Below are positions 47,051-60,300 of a DNA stretch of 64,000 nt, piece by piece; positions within the stretch are counted from its first letter, which is position 1, and the number at the start of each line of letters is the position of its first letter. The stretch lies in the NCBI GenBank assembly GCA_027924585.1, contig BSBM01001067.1, positions 4,796,501 to 4,860,500 of the forward strand, given 5' to 3'. The notes beneath the pieces are model-generated. The model was not told the DNA's origin, made no database searches, and saw only the letters and a list, made by a program, of their open reading frames with translations. The position numbers and the translations under genes are program-made. Source of the stretch: Larix kaempferi (lineage: Eukaryota; Streptophyta; Pinopsida; Pinales; Pinaceae).

Positions 47051-47173
47051 TCTTGGCACCTGATGGTATTAATAAGAAGCCAAACAAATAAACCACCACC
47101 CTTTGAACCAGTAGTTGAAGAAGTTTTGGTTGAAGAAGAGATAGGAGAAGAAAAATAGTTTTTTTTTTTTTAA

Positions 47174-48480
47174 ATGGGTAGAGAGGAGGATGAAGAATTA
47201 AGACAGCATGAGAAACTTATTGCAACCTTAGAACCATGTTTCTCTAAACATTCCACCAACATAGAAAAAATGGGTAACAAAATGATGGAAGGATTGGAAT
47301 TGTTGATAAGCCAACTTGGAAGCAAAGGGGTGATGGGAGATAACAGTGGTTCACACTCAGGGGAAAAGATAAAAGGGAGTGAGCATATTTTTTCAAGCAC
47401 AGGACCACATAATAGAACTGATGAATTCCAAAGCACACAAAGGCATACTACACCTAAATTTCTCATACCCAAAGAAGAGCCTGACATTCAGATGGATAGT
47501 ATTAAACTAGCAACTAATTGGAATGGGTTGAGCGAAGAGTGTAAAAGAGGTTTACCATTCAGTGACTATATTGATGCTATACATAAGATGAAAAGGAGGG
47601 AAGACAATAGGAGTCCATTACAAAACAAATAATTAAATAGTGCTATTGGAAAAATGTCACTTCCTACTTTTGATGGTTCTTCTCAAAATTCTGCTAACAC
47701 TTGGGTGCAAAAATTGGATGTGTATTTTCAGCTGAATCCTATGTTGGAAGAGGATGCATTGAAAATGGCCATTTTGCATTTGGAAGGAGATGCCAATTAA
47801 TGGTGGTTTCATGGGCTGAAAACCTTGAGTCATAATCAGGTTAAAACATATGGAGGATTTGTTGACAGGGTACTATAGAGATTTGAACAAAAAGATCCAT
47901 AATTGCCTTTTAAAGAACTAGCTCAATTGAAGCAAATTGGGACCCCTACTGAATATATGTTGGACTTTCAAAAACTATCAGTTAAGGTGGTTGATGTCTC
48001 TATGGGAAGGTTGGTATTGATGTTCACTGAAGGTTTGGCTGAACCCTTAAAAGGTTTGGTCAAATCCCACAAGCCAACTACATTAAAAGATGCAATGAGC
48101 TTGACTAGGGATCTCCAAAATGTGCTTCCTAGAACAATATTTCCTCCCAAGCCTAACTACAAATTTGAAAAGAAACCTTGGCAAAGGGATGGATATGATA
48201 AGAAACCTTGGATGAACTTAGAAAAAAGAAACTGTGCTTCACATGCTTCCAACCATGGACACCGACGCACAAATGTACTAAAGGAAAGGCTCAATACATA
48301 GAAGTATTTTCTGATAATGAGGGGTATGATGGGGGCATGGATGAAGATGAACATATTTTAGATCAAGAAGAGGCATATGAGAGAGCAGTAGAAGAGGAAA
48401 GACAAGAAGACAATCAGCCTTCACCGGACAAAGCAAGAATGGCATTACTTTCAGCAGTACCTTACTATCATACTATCTGA
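47174..48480 (+). pseudogene. Gag of element D
   Basis: It starts at ATG 47174 (MGREEDEELRQHEKL). The capsid part shows WVQKLDVYFQLNPMLEEDALK and LKQIGTPTEYMLDFQKLS. The zinc knuckle CFTCFQPWTPTHKC is intact in a frame reached by a frameshift near 48205. In-frame stops lie at about 47630, 47798, 47876 and 47900. An acidic Glu/Asp-rich tail precedes the protease. A TGA at 48478 stands where element C has a CGA Arg codon. Confidence 0.87.
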
Positions 48481-48885
48481 TGCAAGAGGGTGGTACAAGG
48501 ACAAAGGACTTCAGTTTTGGTAGATGGAGGATCCACCCATAACTTCATTGATGCAGAGATGGTGGAGAAAATAAATATACCTATTGAACCATTTGATGTC
48601 TTCACAGTGGTCATTCTCGGTCACAACACAATACAATGGAAAACATGGGTTCCAAAGCTGCAAGTCACCGTAGGTAACTATACTTTTGTTGATAGTTTTT
48701 ATGTGGTTGATGTTGCTGATACTAATGTGGTTTTGGGAGTGCAATGGCTGTATTCAATAGGAGAGCATACAGTAAATTATCTAATTCATGAAATGAAATT
48801 CCAAAATTCAAAAGGGGTACAAAGAGTTGTGAGAGGGAAGCACACTTATCCAAATCAAGTAGTGACTTGCAATAGTACACAATAG
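48481..48885 (+). pseudogene. Protease of element D
   Basis: SVLVDGGSTHNFID carries the active-site Asp with Asp-Gly-Gly context, as in element C, so this is probably a family trait and not damage. It ends with VADTNVVLGVQWLYSIGEH. A stop at 48883 separates it from RT. Confidence 0.83.
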
Positions 48886-48886
48886 T

Positions 48887-49781
48887 ATGAGATCTATATT
48901 GAGACATGGGGACATAGAATGGGCTTCTGAATGTCATATTACATCTCCCAAGCCAAATATAAATATTGTTGAACACCCAAAGGAGATAGAGAGACTTTTG
49001 CAAAAATATGAAAAAGTTTTTAGAGACCTTCCACATGGTAGACCACCAGATAGGGGGGTTGAGCACATCATTATTTTGGAGGAGGGTACTTCACCCATTC
49101 AGATACCACCTTATAGACATCCTAAAAATTTCAGGGATAAGATTGAAAAATCCATCCAAGAACTCCTAGAGTTGGGACTCATTAGACCAAGCTCTAGCCC
49201 TTATGCTTCTTCAATAGTGCCAGTGAAGAGAAAAGATGGAACATTGAGAATGTGCATAGATTTTAGAGCCTTGAACAAAAAGACTATCAAGATTAGGTAT
49301 CATATTCCTAGGATTGATGAGCTCATGGATGAGATACATGGGGCCAAATACTTCTCCAAAATTGACCTTAGATCAGGGTATCATCAAATTCGAATGAAAG
49401 ATGAAGATGTGCAAAAGACTGCTTTTCGATGTCATTATGGTCACTTTGAATTTCTTGTCGTGCCTTTTGAGTTAACTAATGCTCCAACCACATTTCAAAC
49501 ATGCATGAATAAGATATTTTGCAAGCAACTAAGAAGGTTTGTTTTGGTTTTCTTTGATGACATTCTCATTTACAGTAAAACATGGGAAGAGTATTTGCAA
49601 CAATTAGAGATTGTGTTGAAAGTTTTGCAAGAAGAGTCCTTATTTGCTAAGTTGTCAAAGTGTGAATTTGGGATGAAAGAGTTACTGTATCTTGGGCACA
49701 TTATTGGGCAAGAAGGAGTGAAGGTACACATGGAAAAAATCAGGGCTATCATAGAATGGCCATCACCCAAAAATTACCGAA
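48887..49781 (+). pseudogene. Reverse transcriptase of element D
   Basis: It is open over about 300 codons, with PPDRGVEHIIILEE, TLRMCIDFRALNKKT, YFSKIDLRSGYHQIRM and the catalytic VFFDDILIYS intact. The only clear lesion is a one-base deletion near 49774, within PSPKN|ITELRGF. It is the best RT in the window. Confidence 0.93.
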
Positions 49782-50330
49782 TTGAGAGGATTTATTGGCA
49801 TATGCACCTACTACAGAAAATTTGTAAAGGGATTCTCTAAGTTGACTTCTCCACTCACTAATTTGACTAAGAAGGATGCTTTCAAGTGGGATGAAGAGGC
49901 TGAAAAGGCCTTCCAAAAAATGAAAGAGGTAATGAGTAGTTTTCCCATACTTGCACTTTCTGATTTTACTAAACCTTTTGTTGTGGAAAGTGATGCTTCA
50001 GGTGGAGGAATAGGGGCTGTCCTAAAGCAAGGCCAACACCCCATACCCTTTGAAAGTATAAAGTTGCATCCTCATGAAAAAATTTACTCCATCTATGATA
50101 AAGAAATGCTGACCATTATGCATGCATTGGCCAAATTCAGACAATACTTGGTGGGGAGCAAGTTTGTGGTGAAAACTGACCACAATAGTCTAAGACATTT
50201 TTTCACCCAAAAAGATCTAAATGAAAGGCAACAAAAGTGGGTAAGAAAAATCCAAGCTTATGATTTTGATATTGAATATGTCAAGGGAAAGAATAATATA
50301 GTAGCAGATGCTTTTTCAAGAAGACCTTTT
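49782..50330 (+). pseudogene. RNase H of element D
   Basis: Open in the frame that continues to integrase. PFVVESDASGGGIGAVL, EKIYSIYDKEMLTIMHAL, FVVKTDHNSLRHF and IEYVKGKNNIVADAFSRR hold all catalytic acidic residues. Confidence 0.92.
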
Positions 50331-51350
50331 TCTCTCATGGACATTTTCAAGGATTGGAAAAACATGCTACTAGTTGAATATGCTAAAGACAAATTTGCTT
50401 GTGATGTGTTGGATGGAATCAAAGGGGATGATAACTACAGGATTTTGAATGGGATGATATATTATAAGGGAATAATTTATTTAGTTCGGAACTCAAAGCT
50501 CAAGTACCGAATTTTGCAAGAAGCACATGATTCCCCACTAGCAGGCCATCCGGGGATCTTCAAAACTTATAGACAGTTGAGGCAAAGGTTTTTTTGGAAA
50601 GGGTTGAAAGAAGATGTTCAAAAATATGTGAATGAATGTAAAGTATGTCAACAAAACAAATCAGAACTCACATGTCCACCTGGGCTATTACAACCATTGC
50701 CCATTCCAGAGCAAAAATGGGACAATATCTCTATGGATTTCATCACCGGTTTGCCTAAATATTTGGATAAGGATTGCATCTATGTGGTAGTGGATAGGTT
50801 GAAAAAATTTGCTCATTTCTTTGATGTTACATCATCTTTTAGTGCTGCACAAGTGGCTGATATTTTTTTCAAAGAAATATTTAGATTGCATGGGCTCCCC
50901 AAGAGCATTGTCAGTGATAGAGATAGTAGATTCATGGGTGCCTTTTGGAAAGAAATTTTTAGGTTGGTGGGCACTCAATTGACTCCAAGTACCAACTATC
51001 ATCCATAAACTGATGGACAAACAGAGAGGGTGAATCAATGGTTGGAAGGGTACCTAAGAAACTATGTGGGAGAGCAGCAAAAAGCATGGGCAAAATGGCT
51101 ACATTTGGGTGAGTTTTGCTACAACACCACTTATCATATGTCAATAGGGATGTCTCCTTTCAAAACATTATATGGTTATGATGCACTTACATTTGTTGAA
51201 ATCATATTTGGTGATGGTAGAGCCCCAAAGGCTAAAGATTGGGTGGAAGAGAGCCAAGACATTTTAAAGCTCTTGAAGCACAATTTGCAAGTTGCTCAAA
51301 ACCAGCAAAAACAATATGTTGATAGACATAGAGACGAAAGAACCTTTTAG
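50331..51350 (+). pseudogene. Integrase of element D
   Basis: The HHCC finger is intact (HDSPLAGH...NECKVCQ). The core shows SMDFITGLP, VSDRDSRFM and, after a TAA at 51006, TDGQTERVNQWLEGY, so the three acidic residues are kept but separated by one stop. A TAG at 51348 ends the domain before its C-terminal block. Confidence 0.92.
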
Positions 51351-51374
51351 GTCAATGATTTAGTATATTTAAGG

Positions 51375-51812
51375 TTGCAGCCATATAAACAAACATCTCT
51401 CAAAAAGAATGGAGCAGAAAAATTAAAACCAAGGTACTATGGGCCATACAAGGTAGTGTGGAAGATTGGAGAGATAGCATATGAACTAGAACTTCCGAAA
51501 GGGAGTAAAATCCATAATGTGTTTAATGTTTCTTGTCTCAAGAAATCCATTGGTCAGAAAATCATCACTTCAGAAATACTTCCTCCCTTGAATGATGAAG
51601 GTCAACTCACACTTGTTCCGGAAAAGATTTTGAAGACACGGGAAAGGAGGTTGAGGAGTAGAATTATCAAAGAATATTTAGTACAATGGAAGGACCTACC
51701 AAATGAAGATGCCACATGGGAAGAGGAGAATATTTTGCAGTATCCTAATTTGCAATTGCTTGAGGACAAGCAATCTTGGGTGGAGAGGATTGTAATGTCC
51801 CCATTCAAATAA
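51375..51812 (+). pseudogene. Integrase C-terminus and chromodomain of element D
   Basis: It has PRYYGPYKVVWKIGEIAYELEL and KIHNVFNVSCLKK, followed by RIIKEYLVQWKDLPNEDATWEEENIL, a chromodomain. The stop lies 20 bases inside the 3' LTR, so the end of pol overlaps the LTR. The polypurine stretch GGGTGGAGAGGAT is part of the coding sequence. Confidence 0.9.
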
Positions 51813-53529
51813 TTGTATAGCAGACAATCCCCATCAATCCTACCAAGTTCCCTAGGTTGAATGGGTACATTGGGAATTGTAATAAGGGAGAAAATGAATA
51901 ATGTTTATACATTAGAATAGTCCAAGTATTTAATAAATAATTTGAATAAATGAATCCAAGAGGAATTATAGGTGACAAATGGTTTTGATGACATTTGGAG
52001 GATGTGGGACCCACACTAGCTTGGTTTCTCACTGCCACATGGCAAATCTCACTTGCCATTTCGAATCCATGGGAAGGAAAACACTATTGGGTGAGTTGGT
52101 AAGGCATACACATGGCATTGAGCATATTGGTTCGAAATGGGATGGAATAGTAACCTCCATGGAAGAGGAAGAGTCAAATTGGAGACTAGTGGACACTTGG
52201 GCTAGATTCCCTAGTCTTATGACAACAATGATGAAGCATCTATGATATCTATGACAAAATTTATATCTGACTTCTGACATCTGACCATTATGACATGTCA
52301 TCCCCAGAAATAGGCTCAAGGAAGGTTCTCATGGAGTTGGGGGAAGCCAAAGAGACTCCTACTCGAATTTGGGAGAAGATGGAGGGTTGAAAACTAGGAG
52401 ACAAGTGGCACATGTGGAATATTTCCTAAGTGGAAATATCTAGAAGCTAATGAGAGGATTTAGACCCTCAGAAGGTTAATGTTGGTTATAGAATGTAGAA
52501 ATCAAGTATGAGAATGGCTTTTGATGATTTGAGAAGAAATGCATTTGTGAAGAGAGAGCTAGTGGATGACTAGTTTCTTGCGTTAGCCAATTTCGAGGGT
52601 GAAAGATTCCCATCCAAGTTGGTGTTTGGAGAGGCCAGTCAGGTCTTTATGGTGCTTTAATGGCGTTTGTATTTGCAGGTAGCAACTACAGGAAGGTTCA
52701 TGGTTTGGTTTAGTGCAGCACTTTCTCTCCACCATTTCCAGTTTTGAAGGCATATTCATGCTCTCTGAGGGATTGCGCTTTGGGTGAGCACTTGTACTCA
52801 TTGGGAGAGCTTCATATCCTCTTTTACTCATATTTAGAAAGTCTCAGGTTGAAATACCCACTGATTGTATGAAAAAAATGTTGATTAATGAGCAAACAAT
52901 GTCCATTTCCCCACTACATCGATATATAGCATGATAATGATGACGATTTTGAATGAATGGATGATTCTATGATACATTTATGATTAATATACTGCCATGG
53001 ATGTATTTTACAAGTTTCATGTACTGTACTTGAGCATTTGAAGCATTTTTACTCAGTTTAATTGCATTGGGAGAAGAAATAGTGCCATTTCACCAAGGGT
53101 CGAATTGATGATTTTTGCAGCTGAATGGGAGAGGGTTGGAACAGATATAACAATCAATTAATGATGCACATGAGACCCTAATAACATCCTTAATACATCC
53201 CCTACCTCTTTTTAGAGATTCGAGGGAGTTTGGAAGCATTTGGGAGGCCATTTTCAGGTTTACCCAGGGGGGATTTGATGCATAAATTGCTAGTTAAAAT
53301 ACCATACATTGACCAGAATATAAATCAAATTTGCAGAAGTCTTTTGAGGGTTATAAATCATCCTTGGAATTAATATTCAAGTGTAAATATCATTCATATA
53401 CCCTTACAGAATATTTGGTAGCATTTGGGTTAATTTGGAGGCCAAAACAACAAAACTAGTCAAGGTCGAAATTGGGGAAAAATTGGAAAATTGGGCATTT
53501 TCATAAAATTTTGAAAAAGGGACATTACA
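51791..53529 (+). repeat. 3' LTR of element D
   Basis: TGTAATGTCCCC to GGGACATTACA, 1739 bases, paired with 45260-47032. Confidence 0.95.
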
Positions 53530-54425
53530 TATTTAGTTTCAACTCACTTTCTATATTATTTTTCATGTTTACCAATTGAACATTTTTCACTAATTTATCA
53601 CTCAATTCCTTAACTCTATCATCCAAATTGGATTATTGGTTATACATTTCTTCATTTTATTCATGAGTGATGGTTGACATCTATGGAGGTTTAATTAGTG
53701 TAGAATTTTTTGTAGAACCCTTTTCCATGTGGCCCAAAATAACATTTACCTATAATTATCCTATATTTCCTCTTTATTACACATTTTGAATCACTCAAAA
53801 CATGTATTCCAATCAAAAGTTATGCAAGTTTCAAGTTAATATACGTTTTAAAACCATGGTTTGTAGGTTGTTAATTGAACTTTCTCCTAAATTATCTCTT
53901 AAATTTCAGCCCCCTTCAGTCTGAAATTTAGTTGTGTAGTATTCTAGTATGTCTTATCTATAACGATATGGGTTTGACCAAATTATGTTGTGCCAAGAGA
54001 AACTTATGGTAACTTTCCCAAAACTTGTTACTTTTGTTTCCATCAATAGAATGAACTTGCACGGCATGATAGGCGTCTAGTTTTCCTATTATGATTCTGA
54101 AATTTTAAGAAAAACACTATGTTATGTTGTATTTCTGATGAAATAGGTGACACTCAATTTGGAGCTCTCAAGCTTCAAATCAAGAAGACTTATTTGAGTA
54201 TAGTTTTTAGACTAGTAAAAAACCTTAACTTCCACAAACTATAACTCCAAACTTGTAATGAACCGGGACCTTAAACTTTTACGACGAGTACTTTAAGGCG
54301 TTTCCTGAGGTTCCTGAAAATTTCTCTGTCTAAAACCTCCCCAAAAAAACATTATAGCAAAAATGGCTTTGAAACCAAATGTTATGCATAAAATTCCCAA
54401 AATAACATAAAGATTAAGTAATGAT

Positions 54426-57301
54426 GCATAACCAAAGATACAGATTAAGTAATGACTAATCTGTTAAAGTTAAAAATTGTCGATAACTGTGCTAATGCTG
54501 ATTCACCCCCCTCTCAATATTAAATCGATTCCAACAAAGTTATTGCAAGCAAGGTTGTTGAGATTGAGCATGGTAGTGGCTCTCTTGATAACTCTTCCCA
54601 TTTGTTCATTTAATATATTTAATAGTGAAATGGAATCAATTTAAAAGAAGAAAAAAACTTAAAAAAAAACAATTTAATATTATTGTGGTATTTATTTTCT
54701 TTAGCATGCACTTGTGTGGGCTACTTTGGTAGCTCTTTCCCATTTGTAAATTTGATATATCTAATACTGAAGTGGAAGCAATTAAAAACAACTTCAAAAG
54801 AAAATCAATCATAATGCATGCCTTTAATACAAAGTTTTGTCACCCACATTTAAGTTATTTCACAAGCATCCCAAAAATCCTCCAAAACAATACATATATT
54901 GAACTATAAGTTTGCATGACATCCTTGAACTTATACACCACAAGAATATGTACACCGAACTATGAGTTTGAACGTATACAACAAGAATATGTAAATCGAA
55001 CTATGAGTTTGCATGATATCCTTGGACTTCCACACCACAAGTGAGGTATTACTACTTTACATGTTTTTATCAAAACATTGAAAGAGGGAAATCGACTTCA
55101 AAAACCACAGATGTAATAAGCCAAATAACATTCATGGTTTTTTGACGATGCCTCAAATTAAATCCCAATACTTGTGGAGCTCGTGGTATCCTTGTTTTAT
55201 CAAAAAGTACAAGATGTTTTTTAATATGAACTCTTCCAAGGTACACAACAATATTGCACAAGTTAAGGCAGTTATCGTAGTTGGACCCTTGCACGAGAAG
55301 AATGTATAAGTGGTTTAAATGTTTACATAGATTTAAAATTGGCAGTTGAATGGTTGACAAGTGAGATAATAGAGGATTTTTATGTATACATTGTAGCCTT
55401 GTATTAGATGAAGAAGTAAAACAACAGTGTCACAATAATTACTTTTAGAGAACAAAACTAGGGGGCTAACACATTGTCGAAACAACATGTAGCAAAGCGT
55501 TGGGATCATTGTTGGTATATCACGATGGCTCATTGTTAGTATGAGTATATTACGATGACATTGAGACATCACTGAGATTTATTAGTGTATAATTCTAACA
55601 AAAAATATTTTTAGTTTATCACGTGTTGGACAATTCTTTGCTTCATTCTTGTGTGAACATAGGTGATCATTAATCTAGAATGGATAAATCTTACATATCA
55701 TTTTGAGTGGGAAGCACATTTATTAACACCTTTTTGTGATGATGAATATCAAATATTTAAACTTTTTATGTTGATTAATGGAAAAGTTTATAAATTTTTA
55801 TTTGGAAAAAGAGCATTTGCCAAAAATAGAACCGATCATTTGAACAAAAAGTGCTCCAGTTTACCACTAGACCACAGGATAAATCTAGATAATGCATCCA
55901 CGATTAGACTTGATATGAGATTACCAAATCTAATTTTTTTGCATGTATGTGCCATTCTCATTCTCTTTTCTTACCATGAAAGGAATTTGAATTCTTGTTC
56001 TTTCACGATATTAGTTGGAATATATTAACCAAAAAACAAGTTGTGGTGTACCCTTTTCACCATTCTTACAGCGTAATTAAAGCAAGTTTTGAAGGCACTA
56101 GGAGGACATCATCAACATAAAAAAATTCAAACTACATATCCATACTTACATGCCTAACAAAGAACATACGTAGACTCAAACAAACAGATTTAACAATTGT
56201 GGTATTCGACAAAACATAAATAAACAAATCAAAGATTATTGACCATATGTGGCATATGGTGTACCCAATTGTATAGGGGTGTTATACTTCATTTTTTCCA
56301 AAGTAGATAAGAGTTGGATCAGTTTTGTTGAGCAAGGGAGTGTTACAAAGCAGTGATGCCTTGAGATTTTCGGGTTGGGATATTGGTTGCCACTTTTGTA
56401 TATGTTTCCTATGATGGATCCTTGTACTTCAATTTTGTATCGGATGCATGCCTGGATGATGTTATGTATGGAATGTATGATTTATATTGACTGATTGACT
56501 AGTTATAGATTCTATTTTACACTTGTGATCTTCTAATGAGCATGGTAAGACTTTTGCATAACAATATAACTAGTAGTAATTTTTGTTTTATATACATACC
56601 ATTATTTAACATGGTCTCTCGAGCATTGTATGGATCACAACCTATCCCTTGGTTCCATCTTTTGGCCTTATCCACCTTCCATTCATTCATCTGTGACCTC
56701 TTTGTTAGGATGGCTTCCATGTTATCCCCTAGTGTCTCATCTCAGATGTGTGCAACAAAACTCTCCAAAGTCTTAGTGTTTCTTGTTGGATTGCCACTGA
56801 TGTCTCACTCTGCACCTAGGGTAGTTGGTTTTCTGAAGCCTTATGTATTTCCTAGTGGATCACCACTGATGTCTTACTCTGAGCCTAGGATTATTTCCTT
56901 CTGACTCCATGTGACTTTCATGTTGGATCACCACCGATGTTGGGAAACGAGCTAAGGTTGGTTAGTCGCTAGATGGCATGGTATTTAAGTCCTAATGCAC
57001 GAAAGGTTCTTCCCCACTTCAGTGCCTAAAAAGGGGCACATGAAGCAACTCCTAGGCCTAGAGTCCTTGTACCTACATGAAGAAAGAAATGAAGACCAAG
57101 TTAAAAATTGAAGAATCAAGCAAAGAAAGAAAGAAGCAAGTATAAACTTGCATTTGGACCAAAATGAAAATTATGAAAAAAATAAGAGGGGAAAGAAAAA
57201 GAAAAGAAAAAGGCCAAAGTCTCAAGAAAAAAAACTACAATATGTCCAAGAAAGTTAATGAAGACGAATCAGTGAAGACAATTCCAAGAGGGAGCTTAAA
57301 G
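54426..57301. other. Unassigned AT-rich region with small repeats
   Basis: No gene is supported; the longest frames (about 120 codons at 55663-56028 and 56536-56904) have no motifs I recognise. At 54900-55040 a unit with GAACTATGAGTTTGCATGA occurs three times at irregular spacing. At 56775-56945 a unit with GTTGGATCACCACTGATGT occurs three times, 75-80 bases apart. 57070-57300 is purine-rich. Confidence 0.5.
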
Positions 57302-60300
57302 CCAAAGTCAAATAATAAAGGGCAATTAAGTCTTAGTGTTAGGGTCTAGGGGGTACCATCCATCTAGCACGTCATCTATTTGTGAGATACCCTTCTCCCT
57401 AGTGTTTTCCAAACTAATAAATGTAATAGAGAGCTCCATGTTTCCCCTTTTCTCCAAGAGTGACTCAAGTCCTCCATGATCCATATCTCCTTTGACTAGC
57501 CTTTGACTTATTGACCATCCACTCCACCCACGAGAAGGTTGATCTACGCAATGTTTTTTTCTTAATAACTAGTTGTCGGTATGTATATAAGACATTTACC
57601 ACATGCTTCATGTTTGGTTATACTATTGTCCTATGAGAAGACTATGCAAGGATTCAATAGTGATTGCTTGTGTAAAATAGATGTGTAACTTAGTTATCTT
57701 TCAATAGTTATCATTATAAGTGATATTTCATACTCATTTATGCTTTGCATGAGCCCTTGTACCATTGGATTTAATTGTCGAGTTTTCAGCAAGAGTTGAC
57801 TTTTGACTTGGTCAAAAAGACCAACCAACAGTATGAGTTGGTCATGATCTTTATTTCATCACGCTACAGCCATTAGAGGCCAATTAGACCCCTCCAAATC
57901 TCATTTTCAATCAATCAATTGGTTTTCATCATGGAATTTTCATAAGTTTATCATTAAAGAGCCTAAGGTTGGAAATTAATTGATTGAAGCAGCCATCAAA
58001 TGAAGAATTCATATTGGTTTTTGCCATGCATGTGGGTTTTACATCATATCATATCATTATGGATCCATCTTGAGACATATGGAGTTGATTTGAGCATTTA
58101 TTCCCATACTTGGGAATTAATTAAAATAATTAACAAGTTTTCCCCAAGTCTGGAACTAAAAATTCCTAAGTCTAGCGAGAATTAATCAGGTAAGAAATAT
58201 GGACAGTTTGGAAAAAGTGGCAACTTCGGTCATCATAAAAAAATTCTTAGCAATACCCAAGTCTTGGAATCTCCATCCAGCATCTCAAGTGGGCCCGGCA
58301 TGCTTCCTCCTCCAAAGGGGGCGCACTTCATCTCCAAGGGGCTAATTTGTGAATTGAAGCAAAAGAAAAAGCATATAAATGATGCAATATCTCAAAAGTA
58401 ATGCAAAGGGGTACCCCTCAGTGATCCTCCCATGTCTCCTAGGAAAATAACATGGCACAAAGTTGTAACTTATGGGCTCTATGATGCAATTCCCCCCCTC
58501 AAATTTTCTAGCTATTGTTTGTAAAATGAATTGTTGATATTTATCTCAGCCATTGATTTGATTGAGAAAGGATTTAATATCAACCCTCCACCCTCCATCC
58601 TTTTGGATTAGGGTTGAGCCTCCTCCTCTTTCTCTATAAGAGCAAATCAAGTTCATTGTACAAAATGAGAATTTTCCAACAATAAAATAGAGCACTGCAC
58701 TTTCTAGAGAATTGATTTGGCTTCTTGGTGACATGTGGCACAGGATTTTGTGATTTCGACTCTTGCTTTCTCTTATGGTATGTCTTTATGCTTGTTTTCT
58801 TCACGGTGGAGGTGAAATCTTTCTAATTTCATTGAAGTAAAACTCAGAATGTGGTTCTATCTTCTATGTTTGTTAGAGAATAGCAATTTCATGGTGAATC
58901 GATTTAATCATTTGTTGTAGATTGTTATTCTTTAACTCTTCATTTTCAGCTTATTCAGGTAGGGCGGATTAGTGAGTTTGTACCATCTAAAAACTTCTTG
59001 ATCACTGATTTCTTTGTATTTTGGCAGGTTGGAACCAATTTATCAGGGTGCACTTCACTTATGGAGGACTTCCTGATATTCTAGCAACCTCTGGGGATTA
59101 ATAGATCATTTATCAAGGGTGCTACATGAAGGCAGGTGAGTTGACTTCATCACCACGGGACAAAGGCACTAGAACAAAGTTTTATTTCTTAGGGCTTTCT
59201 CATCTCTCTTTAAAAATTTGAGTATTTGTTTTGGTTTAGTTTGTTTTCCAAGTATCCTACAATTGCATTTTGCATTCTGCATTTAGGCATCTTGTTCATG
59301 AAATATTTGCATATGAAAAATACCAAAACGACTAAGTATAAACCCTAGGGAAAGCCCCTAGTTTCATTTAGTTTTTACGTTTGCATGTAGTTATTTCCAA
59401 AGTCAAATAATAAATGGGGGTTGAGTCTTATTGTTAAGGTCTAAAGGGTACAATCCATCTAGCACATCATCCATTTGTGAGACACCCTTTTCCTTTTCCA
59501 AACTAATGAATGTCATAGAGAGCTCCCTATTTCCCCTTTTCTCCAAGAGTAACTCAAGTCCTCCATGATCAACATCTCATTTGACTATCCTTTGACTTAT
59601 TGACCATCCACTCCACTTAAGAGAAGATTGATCTAATTAATGTTTTAAGATGATTAACTAGGTGTTGGTATGTATATAAGACATGTACTGCATGTTTCAT
59701 GTTTTGTTATACTCTTGTCCTACGAGGATGATTGCTTGTGTAAAATAGAATGTGTAACTTCGTTATCTTTCAATATTTATCATTATAAGTGATATTTCAT
59801 TCTCATTGAGGATTTGGATGAGTCCTTGTACCATTGGACTTATTGTAGAGTTTTGACCAAGAGTTGACTTTTTACTTGGTCAAACCCAACTTTGACTTGG
59901 TCAACAAGACCAACGAACGGTATGAGTTTGTCCTAATCTATACTTCAACATGCTACAGCCATTGGTGGCCAATTGGATCCCTCCAAGCCTGATTTTCAGC
60001 CTTTGATGATTAATTGGTTTTTATCATGGAATTTTCCTAAGTTTATCATTAAAAAACATAAGGTTGGAAATTAATTAATTGAAGCAAACACCAAATAAAG
60101 AATTCATATTGGTTTGTATCATGCATGTAGTTTGTACTTCATATCATATCATCGTGGATCCATTTTAACGCATTTAGAGTTTATTTGAGCATTAATTCTC
60201 ATGCTTGAGAATTAATTAAAATTATTTTAGGTTTTTCCTAAGTCTGGAATTAAAAATTCCTAAGTCTTGAGGGAATTAATCAAGTCAAGAAATATGGTGG

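Larger units (their letters stand above)
45260..53529 (+). mobile_element. Element D: nearly complete chromovirus-like Ty3/gypsy element
   Basis: LTRs at 45260-47032 and 51791-53529 flank a 4.76-kb interior with gag, protease, RT, RNase H, integrase and chromodomain in order. TATTT on both sides (45255-45259 and 53530-53534) is a perfect target duplication. The primer site is directly after the 5' LTR. About nine stops or frameshifts disable it, yet most catalytic motifs remain. The long LTRs plus chromodomain suggest a Tekay/Del-like lineage (inference). Confidence 0.94.
45131..54425 (-). mobile_element. Element E2: second copy of the E1 family, 5' part only, split by element D
   Basis: 45131-45259 and 53530-54390 together match 42820-43770 of E1 (gag N-terminus and leader) in the same orientation. 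The start of its 5' LTR is at 54391 (TGTTATGCATAAAATTCCC), but homology is lost after about 35 bases. A primer-like TGGTTTCAAAGCC lies next to the LTR on the minus strand. It is interrupted by D between 45259 and 53530. Confidence 0.83.

Noticed and set aside
47170-47487. Minus-strand frame of 105 codons
   Set aside because: It is the reverse of the gag N-terminus of element D, with no independent support.
57164-57349. Lys-rich 61-codon frame
   Set aside because: It is a low-complexity product of a purine-rich stretch.
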